Of a stretch of 64,000 bases of DNA, positions 10,201 to 22,538 are shown one piece after another. Numbering within the stretch: the first letter of the stretch is position 1; each line of letters begins with the position of its first letter. The position numbers and the translations under genes are program-made. The stretch comes from Eublepharis macularius (lineage: Eukaryota; Chordata; Lepidosauria; Squamata; Eublepharidae): positions 197,694,311 through 197,758,310 of the forward strand of contig NC_072791.1 in NCBI RefSeq assembly GCF_028583425.1, read 5' to 3'. The notes beneath the pieces were generated by a model. It was given only the letters and a program-made list of their open reading frames with translations. It was not told the DNA's origin and searched no databases.

Positions 10201-11925
10201 TTTCCTCCCAAATGTTTTGCTGTGGGAATTCACAAGCAAAATATTACATTGACGCTTAGAAGCCCTCCAAGTCGAAAATCATTGCACAAGAATTGGAAGG
10301 AATCAGAACTTCTTGTTCTGGAGCAAGAAGATAACTGATTAGTAATAATAGAATACAACCTGTGGATCTGACTTTGGGTTCTTTACACAAGCCGTGTAAT
10401 CTGCAATAGTAGTGATTCATCCATTTAGTTTTAACAGAATCCAAACAACATTGCATTCCAGTGTTCATTCCATTGTCCTCCCATCTATTTTCAGAACTGA
10501 TTTGTGGTGATTTTTAAAAAACCCATAAAACACAATTATAGTGTCAGGCTAACGACAGTAGATAGCCAAAACACTATTGAGATTTCTCAGGGCACACATG
10601 GATCAGTTCTTCATTGGGGAGTGGGGGAGGGTTAAGTATAACTTTTCACTTGGCAGCCAAAGCTATTCTCATTACTATTGAATGATAGTTGCAGCATCAT
10701 TACAAAATTATAATAAAATATAAACTAAAATTATTGAGCAGTGGCTTTGCCTAAAAAGTGCACAAAAGTAGTATTTAACACTACCACCCCCAAGAACTGA
10801 AAATTAAAAGTTTATTCATTGCAGTGGCTGGCTGTTTGAAAAACAAGTAGTAAAAGCTGTAACACAAAAATTTGAAGGGAGGAATGGTACTTGTGCAGAA
10901 CAGCAATTACATGTAAACCTCTAGTAGAGACTTTGCCCTTGACATGGATTTTTATGGGGAATCTAGTAGTATATTAAGTGCCACGTGGAAAGCCACATAT
11001 GAGTTCTGCTGATGGTAGAAGAGTAATTCTTCTGCATAGCTAATGCAACCCACAAGCCAAATATGGCAGCCCACCAAGAGCATGATAGACCTATTTGTTT
11101 CGTTCCTTTCCTGGGACTGCAAAAAAAAAGCCTAAGGGAGTTGTCAGTCATTTGTTAGAATGGTGGGATGCATTCAGCTTGGCAGATCACACATTGTTCA
11201 GAGTTTTATGATTCCAGTTATATCATCTCAAAGTTAGCTTCACTGGCCTCCTTTTCTTCCTTTCCCCGAAGTTTAGATTGTAAATTCATCTGGCCAGGGT
11301 TGGATTTTTGTTGTTATCCTTTCTGTTGCGTTGCTGTTGTTATTTTGTAAAGCGTCATTTGCATTGATAATGCTCTATAAATAATAGTAAAATTATAAAA
11401 ATGAGAGAAATCACTGCAGGTGCCAGGGAATTTCAAGAAAAGTATAATTTTTCATATTCATTGTTTTATAAAGCTTTTTGTGTATAAAATAATATTAACT
11501 GTTAAAATCCAATGCTACGTTAATAACCATTTTTTTTTAAATCTGGGCATTACGTCAGGATATAATACATTTTAAAAATAATTTGCAAACCACTGAATGT
11601 AAAATGTGCACAAAAATACCATTATGATAGCAGAATCTACATGCAGCGTAATTAAAAAGAAGCAAGTCATATTCTATACGTCTAATACGGTGCACAGAAA
11701 TCAAAATTAAGAACTGTTACCCCACTCACATTTGTCATTGGAAGCATTTAACAAAAAGAAATCTCTATATTTCATAGAGATTTCATAGAGGGCTGCTGTA
11801 GTGACAATGATCAGATAACAATGTAACAGCAGCACTTCTGGTCTGTTCCCTGTGGACGTTCTTAACTCAGACTGGAGTAACTCTATTTAGGATTGCACTG
11901 AAAGCTCCCTTCTTCGGGTATCTAA
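10201..11925. other. AT-rich DNA without recognisable gene
   Basis: I find no coding exon, RNA gene or well-bounded transposon here. A piece of the palindromic CAATCCTAAG family is at 11860-11905, and a weak LINE-tail-like stretch is near 11340-11400. The short open frames have no protein-like composition. Confidence 0.5.
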
Positions 11926-12106
11926 ATTTATTTATCCACGGTAGACTAGATGGAAGTTCCATATCAAGGGAAAGTAAATCTCTAATGCTTAGATGCTGGA
12001 GATACACATTCGTTTGATAAAATTAATTGTAAGATGGTTTTTCCATGTATAATTTTCAAAGTGGCTTACAGTAAAACAGCAATCAATAAAATAGACAAAA
12101 AAGGGA
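11926..12106 (+). repeat. Local direct repeat, copy 1
   Basis: About 180 bp starting ATTTATTTATCCACGGTAG and ending CAATAAAATAGACAAAAA, repeated with scattered differences at 12598-12776. The end (GTGGCTTACAGTAAAACAGC) looks like a reversed LINE 3' tail. The PLE-type tail at 12107-12212 directly follows this copy. Confidence 0.75.
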
Positions 12107-12212
12107 GTTCTGACTCTTGAAAGCTTAAACCCTGAAAATCTCTAAAGCAGCACTAGATTCAAATCCTGCTGTTCTACTGCAGACCAACACGGCTACCCAC
12201 CTGAAACTACTT
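12107..12212 (+). mobile_element. Penelope-like tail fragment (third subfamily), front missing
   Basis: Reads GAGTTCTGACTCTTGAAAGC, then a tail ending ACCAACACGGCTACCCACC. It matches the layout of the 782-890 tail but lacks the CUGAAGA half of the ribozyme-like core. Confidence 0.5.
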
Positions 12213-12597
12213 ACATGTCAATGTGTTTTCTACTGAAATCAAGGAAAATGATTATCAGATTGATTTCCTAACACCACTGAATTTAATTCTCATATGAATG
12301 AATCCAATTCAAGTAGTTAAAATCTGTATTATATAAATCAATCAATGGCGATTTTGCAGTTTTTGAAGAATGAATTTTAAAAACAACTTGTTAGCTATGT
12401 TAGCAATGTAAATTGTGTTTGATAACTTTAAATAACTTTATTCATTACATTAAAAATAAATCTACTTAGATGTTTTTCACAAGCTATTCTTCTATAGATA
12501 AAGATACCTTCTGGAATCACTTGATCACATTAGTTGCTGCCGGGTTATTCTTCTAGTTCACGTTGCATAACTGTCATTCATAATATTGGGAGAGGTA

Positions 12598-12776
12598 AAT
12601 TCATTTATCCACGGTAGACTAGATGGAAGTTCCGTATCAAGGGAAGGTAAATCTCTAATGCTTAGATGTTGGAGATTCATGTTCGCTTGATAAAATTAAT
12701 TGTTAGATGGTTTTTCCAAGTATAATTTTCGAAGTGGCTTACAGTAAAACAGCAATCAATAAAATAGACAAAAATG
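12598..12776 (+). repeat. Local direct repeat, copy 2
   Basis: Second copy of the segment at 11926-12106, in the same orientation and about 490 bp downstream of its end. The match runs from TTTATCCACGGTAGACTAG to AATAAAATAGACAAAAAT, with roughly one mismatch in ten to fifteen bases by eye. Confidence 0.75.
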
Positions 12777-13267
12777 ATATTCCAACCACAAAGACCACAT
12801 CAGCCTCCATCATGGCCTGCTTGTGAATTTACCAAGGGAATCTCTCTGGACAGTGTTGGAATCAGAATATTGGATGAGTTGGACTTTTGGCCTGATCTGC
12901 AAGGCAGTATGTTTTTAAAGTCTGACCCTGAACGGAAGCCAAAGCTCAGATGGGTTCCAAGCTACTGAGCAGTGAGCAGTAGATTTGTACTGACAACAGA
13001 ATGAATTTATGCAGCTCTTTATAAAAAGAATTCAGTTCTGCAAATCTGTGTTCCCATCCCCCTTTTGGCCTGGCTAACGTGAATGCAAGGAGGGGCCTTT
13101 GTACAGGAGAACTGAGGGGTAGGAGGAAAGGACGTTTAACTCTCCTCACACAATGACCTTTCCCTGCAAATGCTCCCTTGGAGCAGCCTCCATCTAGCTG
13201 GGGTTATTTGTCCTCTTGCAGACTAGTGAGGACAAGGGGAGGGGAAAGAATGGCCATAGAGAACTTC

Positions 13268-13455
13268 TGGTCATTTCCAAGCTGTGGCTCCACGGTAGAG
13301 CATCTGTTTGGTGTGCAGTGGATCCCAGGTTCAATCCTCTGCATCTTCAGATAAAAGGATCTGGTGCTATGTAATATGAAAAACCTCCCCAGCAGAGCAG
13401 CTGCGAGTAGAAAATACGGACCTTGATGAACCAATGGCCTGGTTCAGTATAAGGC
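13268..13455 (+). mobile_element. tRNA-derived SINE
   Basis: The head is tRNA-like: TGGCTCCACGGTAGAGCATC is an A-box region and CCCAGGTTCAATCC a B box. The body ends TTCAGTATAAGGCAGCTTCATG, typical of this squamate SINE family. Minus-strand relatives are at 13745-13950 and 25790-26005. It is not a functional tRNA gene: no acceptor-stem partner follows the B box. Confidence 0.7.
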
Positions 13456-13464
13456 AGCTTCATG

Positions 13465-13676
13465 GCCATTTTCACATGGCCACACGCCCGGAAGATCACG
13501 CAAAACTCACGGCATGAAAGCATCTTCCTTGCGGGATTTCCCGGCATGATCCCGTTTAATGGCAATTTTTCTGACGTCATCAAGTCATTAAAGGGGATCA
13601 TGCCGGGAGATCATGCTAGGAAGACACTTCATGTCATGAGTTTGCACGAGCTCCCGGCATGCATGTGAAAACAGCC
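13465..13676. mobile_element. Palindromic MITE, family unknown
   Basis: The ends are inverted: GCCATTTTCACATGGCC on the left, and GCATGTGAAAACAGCC on the right. Internal blocks also mirror each other (CCCGGCATGATCCCGTTTAATG against CATTAAAGGGGATCATGCCGGG). CATG flanks both ends (13461-13464 and 13677-13680) and may be a 4-bp TSD. It lies directly after the SINE at 13268-13455, whose last bases it touches. No coding. Confidence 0.6.
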
Positions 13677-13744
13677 CATGTGTTCATCCACTGGGCAGTG
13701 GAACATCCTTCCCTCTTACTCTCCTTGAAATGTCCTCTTCGTTA

Positions 13745-13950
13745 ACGCACATAAGTATGGGAATCCCTTGTTCGGCTTGTAATATGCAGTCCCACCTTTC
13801 TACTGAGTCAGACCATCAGTATATCTATCTCCAAATTGCCTACTTTGGTGGACAGCAACTCTCCAAGCCTCAGGGTCTTTTCCAATTTTGCTTTTAACTG
13901 GTAATTGAACTTAGGCTCTTATCTATGCAAAGCACGTGCTCTACCGCATT
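13745..13950 (-). mobile_element. tRNA-derived SINE, minus strand, diverged
   Basis: The plus strand shows the reverse of the family: TACTGAGTCAGACCATC near the left and AATTGAACTTAGG (degraded B box) with CAAAGCACGTGCTCTACCGC (reverse A-box region) at the right end. Confidence 0.6.
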
Positions 13951-15339
13951 CTCTACTTTTGCACAGCTTATGGAGCAGTAGAGCATTTCCACTCAAAAAG
14001 GTTGCTTTTAGGATCTTAAATGCTCAAGAGCTAAGAAATACAAATATGTGGACTGTAAAGTACACAGAAAGGGGGGGGCGGGAATTAACATTGCCCTCAA
14101 GGGAAAAAATACGAGCCGAAGTAAAGAGCAAGTGGCAAGTGCCACACTTCATTCCAGAAACGTCTATTTAATCTTGTGTGTTTAACCCGCCCCTTTTCCA
14201 ACAAAATTGTAACCATGCCTCAAAGTATCAGGAAGTTTATAAGGAACATGACTGAAAATGGCTCAATTCCCCCATAATCCTTTGTTAATGACTAGGTACA
14301 CTAGAAGAGTTCTTTTATTAGTACAAAGTTCACAAGGTTTCATATGACCCTATTACTTATAGTTTATTGTATTTGGAACCGCATTAAGAATCTGAAATTA
14401 GAACTCATAGGGGGACCACAAAGTGTTCTTTCCCCATGTCTTCATTTTTATACTGTTTTAACTTCAGGACTTTATTGAAGGAGAGGAAACATTGAAAATA
14501 CTGTCCACATTCTCTCAGACACACATGACATCCTTACATGCCTAATCAAAATGACAGGTTGAAAAGGAGTTTCTTCTCCATGTCTCTGCCACCTGGCAGA
14601 TTTTAAGATTCTTTCAAGTCAAAAGATAACAGCATCACTAGCTAGACAAAAAAAATGTCCAGTCCCAAATCCTGTCAAACATTAACCAACACTAAAATAA
14701 CACAGAGATCTTATACAATAGCAGAGCACTAAAACAATGGTCTTCTTGTATTGTGTTACTCTGAGCTTCTACCACATAAAGTTTAGGGGCACCCCATACT
14801 CGAACAACCTGGCTTAGTCCCAGCCATAAACGCTCCATCTCTTCCATGAATTCGTTTAGCTGTTTTTGAGGGTCAAATTAACATCCATGTCACCTGCTAT
14901 TTTGTTGTAAACTTTGAAAGGCATTCAGAGGGATCTTCCTAAGATTCGAAACGTTCCCTTGCTGTTTTACATGGTCCTCAGATGTTTGACTCAATGTTTA
15001 CATTTTGCGGAATCTTACTAGTGTGTCAAGTGCTGTCATAGGTATGCAGCTTGGTCACTGCTCACTTTACTTCAGTGTTCTTTTCAGTCACCAACTGAAT
15101 CATAATCCATTTACCTAGCACTTAGGTGACAGCTTTAGTACAGATGCACTAAACAGAAAATAACCAGCTAACCTCAGTCATGGGGCATATGAACCTTGAG
15201 TTCCACTAATTTAGGCAGATTATCTAGTCTGTCAGGAGGGAAGGCAAAGTGGTATAGTACAATCTAGTCAGATCTCAGAAGATCTCTGTCACTCTTCTCT
15301 CTTTTTGCATGAAGACACATCCCATCCTTTTATCTTGAT

Positions 15340-15770
15340 TCGCTCCCGTGCAGGAGCCTTCTTACTCCTTTTCAGAACTCCTCTCCCTTTCTTTTAGCCC
15401 CCCCACCCCACCCTTGCCAGCTCCTTTCCATACCTTTTTCAACCCCTCCTCATTCTCTGTATTTCCTCCCCCCTTCCTCCCCCTACTTCTCCTGGGCTCA
15501 CCTAGCAATGCTGTCTCTCACCCTCCCCACACCATTGCCCACCCATTCACTCTCTCACTCACTGGCTAGCCCAACCACTCACCCTGCTGAACTGCCACAG
15601 CCACCTCTACCTGCCTGGCTCACACTTATGGTGGTACCTCCTTCCTCCCCGCTGGTTCCCATTTTCCTCTGCTGCCACCCAATACCTTCCCCATGTGCTC
15701 CTCCAATTCTGCCTCTTCTCTCTTCTTCCTTTCTTTTCCTTCCTGCCTCACCTACCCTCACAAGCTGACT
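15340..15770. repeat. Pyrimidine-rich low-complexity tract
   Basis: The plus strand is almost all C and T, with runs such as CCCTTTCTTTTAGCCCCCCC. The open frames across it are dominated by Pro, Ser and Leu and are produced by base composition. I see no splice-bounded exon. Confidence 0.65.
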
Positions 15771-17051
15771 GCTCCCTTCAGTGACATAATGTTAAGCCTG
15801 CAAGGAGATATTATACCGCTATCAGTATATACCAGGTATCATTCCTGATAGAAAATATGCTTCTACATGAAAGCGCATAAATGGAGCAATGTTGGTACAC
15901 CTAAAGGAGGGCTGAGGGGGAACTGGGAGGGTAGTGGTGGGTGTGGTTTCACAAACAAGGTCGACCAACACATTTATGATTTGAAGGGGTGGGAGAAGAG
16001 GGTAAGGGTGGGGAGAATGTTGGATAAAGAATTGTGCACCACTGAAATCCCAAATCTGCAACGAATTGACAGATAAATTGGGAGAAATGGGGATGGAGAA
16101 AAAAACGGAGAAAAGCTGCATTGACAGCGAAACTGCTGCTAAGATTGCCTTCCGACATGTGGAACCACAAAGAAAAACCAAGGACGTTTGGAATCTGAAC
16201 CGCAGAATATCGTTCGTGCAGAAAAGGTCTTCATTGTTGAATTGGTTGGCTCCTCCCTTCTCTGCCTCCAAGTTTGCCTCCCTCCCTCAGCTGCTAGCCA
16301 GTTGATTCATTGAAAGTGTTGCCTCTCAAACATGACTTCTCCTGTTAGTGTTTTTTTTTTTTAAATTCCTGTTACTCATGTAAATTTTTGGATTTTTCTG
16401 CAAGCCTGGGGATTCCCCCAAGTTTGTAGAAATATCTCCTTTCTTTATACATGGCCCCAATCCGTGGATTTAAGCATCTGTAGATGGGGCCATGTTGAGA
16501 ATTAGATACGTTGATTAGTTAGCCAGGAATGTGAGCCCTATTCATTGGGACAGCTAGCTATTGTTGGAAGTTGATTTTGGAGACCTGCAAATATGGGAAA
16601 GTGAACTGCCTGTAACCGTTTATTTTTTGTAATAAATTATTAATTTGGCTCAAATAATTGCTCTCCTTTAATTATCTGTTTAAACTCAATGGATGGTATT
16701 ATCATATGCTTTTAGGTAACTCTATGTCAAAAAGGTAAAAAATTGTTTTTAATAAAAAGATAACTGGAGGCAAGGTTCTCTAGCAATATTTTTACATGCG
16801 TACTGTACCTTAAACAAACCAAGAAGCCTAGGGCTTCTTAAGTGTATGCCTGTATCAGAATCAGGCCTGACCAGAGTCACCTGGACAAAATCATCTTTAC
16901 CTGAAAAGCACAAGAAGCCCTTAGGGCCTGCTCTCTTTGTTCTGTTTCTTTCTTAGTCCATGGCATTTGTCATTAGCATACTTCCTCAGTAAGTTAAAAG
17001 TCCTTTTGGTCAACAGTAAAATGAAACAGGAGGCCAGTGGTTCCTTACAGA

Positions 17052-17359
17052 CGGCTTAGTTTCACGTGGAATGCGGTGGAATGGAGTTCTGGCACCTCTT
17101 GAAAATAGTCACATGGCTGGTGGCCCCACCCCTAATCTCCAGACAGAGGGGAGTTTAGAGTGCCCTCCGCGCAGGTGGCACAGAGGGCAATCTAAACTCC
17201 CCTCTGTCTGGAGATCAGGGGGTGGGGCCACCGGCCATGTGACCATTTTCACCTAGGGTGATTTAAACTTTAACCCCCCCCCCCCGTTCCAGCTGACCCA
17301 AAGTGACATCATTCTGCGGTCCTGAGTTCCACCACTCTTTTCCCTGAAAAAAAGGCCTG
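17052..17359. mobile_element. hAT-type palindromic MITE, copy 1 (8-bp TSD)
   Basis: 308 bp, flanked by exact CTTACAGA (17044-17051 and 17360-17367). The ends are degraded inverted repeats of the CAGGGCTTTTTTTC type. The body folds back on itself around 17165-17170: GATCTCCAGACAGAGG-type arms occur in both orientations. Related copies are at 18735, 23172 and 42177. No transposase is encoded. Confidence 0.85.
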
Positions 17360-18734
17360 CTTACAGATAACCTTTAGGAGTGGCATTGGTGTGTTGAGTT
17401 GCCGTGAAGGATAGTTTGAAAGGGATAGATGGGAAGAACTGGAGTTCCTCTCAGTTCTTGCATCCATTCAGGCAAATTATTCAAATGAGACCCAGCCCTG
17501 ACACAGAAACTAAGAGTGCGCCTGTCAAATAGATGACTAATTATTGTTACACTCATTATTTTTGTGCCAAGAATTTGGAGGAAGGCACTAAATTCGATAG
17601 CAGACATTTAAAGGATTTGTGTGAATCTTGCAAAGATGTTGCCCTCTCTGCTCTGTATAAGACATTAAGTTAAAAAAAAAAACCCTTGTTAATATTTTTA
17701 CAACTGCTCTTTTTAGATTTATGTTGAAGCTATTCTGCTATCACAGCACTTACTGTGGCATGGTAATTTCAATCCACAACTGTCAAAATGTCCCAAAATG
17801 ACACTCCTTTTAAAAGAATTATTAGGAATGTTTGAGCCACCAAAAAATATTGTCAGATAGGAAAGGCCATTCAATGCAATTTATTACATCAGCATCTAAT
17901 TCATGCCCTGCTACTAGAGTAAAGCAAGCTCTAGTATTAGAAAATTGTGTGAGCCTGCAAAAGGTGATTGATAGTAGCATATTTATTTTCATACATGTGA
18001 TTGCATTGCAAATATATGAGAGAGCTAATGGGGAGAAAACTCAGGCACTAGTTAACTTCAAAAGAAGGACTTCATTTATGTGTATCATAGATGCGCATCT
18101 CTGTGGCAGAAAAGTTAACATTTGATTGGGAAGTTAGCTCTGGATGTTTGAGAATAGACTTCTCTCATGTTGAAGAGAAGCTTCTCCCCTTTAAATTACA
18201 TGTTGAACTCAAAGAAAAATGGACTGTATAGTTTGTGAATGGCCTTGAAAATTTTGGACCATTTCAAATTTGAAACATTTGCAGTCTTTCTATTTGGAGT
18301 CTACAAGGGACTCCATCCTAAGGAACAGCTATAGTTGTGGAAGCTATGCAAAGTCAAAGAAAGATATCAGCAAGAGTTGTAGGGATTCTATGCCACCAAT
18401 AAAAACTTCATCTGCAAGGGGCCAGCTGATGCCAAACATTGGCTTGGGGAAACAGAGAGATGGTTGTTAGAATGTTCGCCACCACCGTCTTGATAGAACT
18501 CTGTCACATCAGTTGTCTGGAACTACTCAAGGGCTGAGATACAGGGTTTTCCCACACTAGATTTTTGATGCAGCTTGGCTTCTTAAGTGCATCAGGTTTT
18601 CCCCCTTCCTTACAGACAGTATTGATCGTCTCTTGTTGCTCTCCCAGTTTTTCTTCAATTTTTTTTTTTTACATTTTTTCAAGCCACTTTTGAGGTCGGT
18701 TTGACAAAACATGGGCATAAGTGAGCGGGAAAAG

Positions 18735-18988
18735 CAGGGCTTTTTTTCTGGGAAAAGAGATGGTGGAACTCAGTGGGTTGCCCTCGGAGAAAATGGTCAC
18801 ATGGCTGGTGGCCCCACCCCCCGATCTCCAGACAGAGGGGAGTTTAGATTGCCCTCCGCGCCGTGGCGCAGAGGGCACTCTAAACTCCCCTCTGTCTGGA
18901 GATTAGGGGCGGGGCCACCAGCCATGTGACCATTTTCAAGAGGTTCCGGAACTCCATTCCACTGTGTTCCAGCTGAAAAAAAGCCCTG
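18735..18988. mobile_element. hAT-type palindromic MITE, copy 2
   Basis: 254 bp, beginning CAGGGCTTTTTTTCTGGG and ending CTGAAAAAAAGCCCTG. The flanks are GGGAAAAG (18727-18734) and GGGAAAAC (18989-18996), a 7-of-8 TSD. Arms such as GAGGGGAGTTTAGA and TCTAAACTCCCCTC meet in the middle at a short GC-rich centre. Confidence 0.85.
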
Positions 18989-19019
18989 GGGAAAACAGAA
19001 GAGCAAGCCCCACAAATGA

Positions 19020-19242
19020 TACTGTCTGTGGTGGTGGAGGAAAGTGCCATCAAGTTGTAGCAACACATACCCAGTGGGGTTTTCATGGCAAGAGACTGAC
19101 AGAGGTGGTTTGTCATTGCCTGCCTTTACAACCCTGGTCTTCATTGGAGGTCTCCTATCCCATTACTAACCACGGCCAACCCTGTTTAGTTTCCAAAATC
19201 TGAAAAGATCAGACTTGCCTGAACCATCCAGGTCAGGTTATA
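19020..19242 (-). mobile_element. 5S-rRNA-derived SINE, minus strand
   Basis: On the minus strand: AACCATCCAGG..., then diverged 5S-like AAACAGGGTTGGCCGTGGTTAGTAATGGGATAGGAGACC-type sequence (5S A-box and C-box region), then a body and a tail with the ACTTGATGGCAC word that resembles the BovB end. It lies 31 bp from the hAT MITE at 18735. Confidence 0.65.
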
Positions 19243-19422
19243 CTGTCTGTTAAGGAGGGGAAAACTCAAAGTAATTAAGAAGGTGAGCTGCATCAAAAAC
19301 CTGGTGGAGAAAGTGTAGGATGAGCTGGGAAGAAAGCTGGGATCATCTTTCCCAGTTGGATCAGATCTGGGCTCAGCTTCTGTTACTCTTTTGTTACACT
19401 TATCTCACTTGTATATGACCAG

Positions 19423-19495
19423 AGGCATGAGCTGAAGGGCTCTTAGCCCACAGCTTGTCACCTGTGGCTTTGAGTCAACCAAATTAGTGTTTGTG
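19423..19495 (+). repeat. Diverged direct repeat, copy 1
   Basis: AGGGCTCTTAGCCCACAGC, then CTTGTCACCTGTGG and ACCAAATTAGTGTTTGT, recur at 20001-20077 with about one change in five. The origin is unknown; it may be two copies of an old repeat. Confidence 0.5.
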
Positions 19496-20000
19496 TGAGT
19501 TGCCAGAGGGGAGAGGGAAGAAGCGAGATATAAATACTTCAGGTAGGTATCTAGATTGGTAGATTGGTGTGTGTTATGTGTTGTCAAGTTACCTCCAATC
19601 TATGGTGACCCTATGAATGGAAGAGAGAGAAAGAGAGAGGGATGAGCTAAATTAAGATTGAGAACTAAAAGATGCCAGATATGCAAAAGAATCCTGATAG
19701 CAAGAGTGCTAAACACAAATGTAGTATTTGCACAACTTATGTAGTTGACATTCTAAACAGGAGCTTGTTTTGACACCAGATGTAAAGCACTTTTTGTAGA
19801 CAGAGAATGACTGGTAACTCTTCTTAAAATCCTAGCAAATTATGTCAGATTTGTTGCTATTTCATATTTCTGCCAACCTGTGATTTGTGTGTATGTGTGT
19901 ATTTTATTATTTTGCCATCCTTCTAGAGTTTTACTGAGCATCACCTGTGGAGAAGAGTGATAAAATCAACATATGTCTTCATGCTAACTCAAAGGTCAGA

Positions 20001-20077
20001 GTGGCATGACCTAAAGGGCTCCTAGCCCATGGCCTGTCACTTGTGGCCCGAAGTAAGCCAAACTAGTGTTTATTTGA
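20001..20077 (+). repeat. Diverged direct repeat, copy 2
   Basis: Partner of 19423-19495: AGGGCTCCTAGCCCATGGC, CCTGTCACTTGTGG and GCCAAACTAGTGTTTAT. Same orientation, about 0.5 kb apart. Confidence 0.5.
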
Positions 20078-22436
20078 AATCCTGCCCTATGGTTTACTAT
20101 ATTCCAATATGTAATCTTTAGTTTGCTTAATTCTAATTTGTTTAATGTCTAATTCTCCTATATAAACTATTTGGCCAGTACAAGCCACTGCTGAAAGGTC
20201 ATGGTACAGATGACCCAGAGGACAATGAATCCCTGATATCATGGCTAATATTAAATTCTGTAATGCCATATTGGGTAAAGAGAAAGAGTTGGTGCCAGAT
20301 TTGGGGTGAGGGTGGGGTAGAGGTTGGTTTATTTAACCTGTGTTCTGCTGAGTGGTCCACAATTTTCAGGTTGTGAGACTGATCAGTGACCAGATGTCTG
20401 CCTAAGGCCTGCTTGAGAGAGTAATTTTTTTTCTTAGGAAGGCATGTTAAAGGTTTTAGACAGTTAACCCTTCTGAAGGGATAAAGAGATGTTCTGTCAT
20501 AGTATCATCTTTCCTGCAAGGTTGGAATTATAGTCACTAAGTATGTGCATACAACTTCACCTCACAAGATAATTACTACAGTCTCAAGAAGTCCTTCAGA
20601 TAGTTGTCCCATTCGAACATATTTCTTTTCTTTCTGTGTATGTATATACACAGATACACACACAGACAGGTTGCCTACACTTGATCCCTCATCAGCAAGT
20701 TGATCCAAAAGATCTTTGTCCTTTCAAACACCCTCCTGATTACCATAAAACACAAGAGATAATGGCATTTATTTTTCTGAAACTTTTGTTGTTTTGTTAA
20801 GAAACTGGGCAGGTGTCCCCCCCCCCCGAATTTGCTGGCAAGGATCTCTTTATCACACTCTATTACACTAAAAAGTTACTCTTTTCATTAAATGAAGGTA
20901 AAGGGTTATCCCTACTTTAATGGATTACTTAGCATGGTGTGCAGGAGAAAAGAGTCTGGTTCTTTTATCGCTTCTGAGTGGGTGGGAACCTGCAGATAAA
21001 TAGGAAATCTTATCTTAAAAGCTGCACTGTCAGGAAGGAGATAGGTCACATTTCTAGTCTCATACCATATTTACTCTGCCGTAATTCCATTAACTTCTCT
21101 GGAGATGTTTTTAGTTTGTAAAAATTTGCCTTCACTAATGAGTAGTATTCCCTACAAATGAGTAACATTTAGCATTGTTTGGAGGAAATAAGGGTGAAAC
21201 CACACATCGTTGGATATTGTGCTATTGTTGTTCTGTAGAAATCATTGACATCTGGATTTTCTTGTGTAGACAAGACAATCCGGGAAGTGATGGTAATGTA
21301 ATAGCTAGTGGTATGCGGGTCCAGCCTGTTTCTAAATTTCATGATTGATGTTTAAGTGTGCGTGAGGTGAAGTGAACATTGCTTACTACCGATGTCAGTT
21401 TATTTCCAGATCTTTCTTTTTTTCAGGGTTTGTCTTCTAGGGACAGTAGTAGATGGGACAGAATACCAAAATGATAGGTAGGGGTGGACATGACGTGTCT
21501 GAGCTTTCTTCCTTGATCAATTTCACATTGGACACAAAATCCTCTGGAGTGCAGGATAATCTAAAATGGATCTGTTTGCAGCATTCCCAAGAGCTCTTCC
21601 TACTATCACTCATTTTCTCAAATATAATAATGTGAGGGGGCAAGAAGAGATTTGGGAAGGAGGGAGGTCTCTATGGAACTGAAATAGTAGTGGGCCTTAT
21701 GTTTTAGGTCTGGGACACTGTCACAAACCATTTATAGCAGTGTTTAGTAGGGGTGTGCAATTCAGTATTAGAATACTGAATAATTGCCTGTTAGTATGTA
21801 CTGAATAATTGCCTATTTGGTATTATCTGGGTATACCAAATCAGGCTAAAGAATCCTGGATAAAACAAGGATACCAAATACATTGATGCTGGAGAAACCT
21901 GAATATATTTAACTCTTCAGGCCAGGCCAGAAGATTTCTTGTCACACAGGCTTTAAATTAAAAGGTTGATCTTTTAACACCACTTTATAGTGTAATTTCA
22001 GGCAGAAAACTGTTCTTTTAAGCTGCTGAACATTCATTGCTTTTATTTTCTAGCTTTTTCTAAAAACTAGATTTTTTAAATGCTGGATTTTAATTATAAT
22101 TGGTAATGTTTTGTGTTTTATTAAGTTTTATTCTGTAATCTGCCTCAGGTAGGTTCCCTGGAAAAGTGACATGCATTTAAAAAAATAATGTCTGAGGCCA
22201 TAGTCTTTTGCTCTGAGGCTACTTCCAGGCAAATTACATATCAATAAAAGCATAAAAATCCAAAATGCCATAAAATTATCACAGGACTCATAAAAGATCT
22301 AAGAGCAATAAAATCCAGCAATTCACCAGAGATCAATAACATGATTAATAATCCAGAGGAGTTAGCCGTGTTAGTCTGTAGTAGCAAAATCAAAAAGAGT
22401 CCAGCAGCACCTTTAAGACTAACCAATTTTATTGTA

Positions 22437-22475
22437 GCATAAGCTTTTGAGAATCAAGTTCTCTTCATCAGATGC
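22437..22475 (-). ncRNA. Hammerhead-like motif, core base mutated
   Basis: Minus strand: GCAU, CUGAUGA, extra A, GAGAA hairpin UUCUC, then AAA where GAA is expected, then AGCU, U, AUGC. The fold is kept but G12, a catalytic base, is A, so this copy should be inactive. Confidence 0.6.
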
Positions 22476-22499
22476 ATGATACAAACATGTTTGTATCAT

Positions 22500-22538
22500 G
22501 CATCTGACGAAGAGAACTTGATTCTCGAAAGCTTATGC
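22500..22538 (+). ncRNA. Hammerhead ribozyme (type I, minimal), intact core
   Basis: Plus strand: stem I GCAU; core CUGACGA; extra A; stem II GAGAA with UUCUC around a CUUGA loop; GAA; AGCU as a 2-bp loopless stem III; U17; and AUGC, which pairs with GCAU. Position 7 is C, which the consensus allows. Predicted cleavage is after the U of CUU. Confidence 0.7.

Noticed and set aside
13268..13345. tRNA gene
   Set aside because: A and B boxes are present, but there is no matching acceptor stem, and a SINE body follows.
15348..15768. Pro/Leu/Ser-rich open frames
   Set aside because: Produced by the pyrimidine-rich tract.
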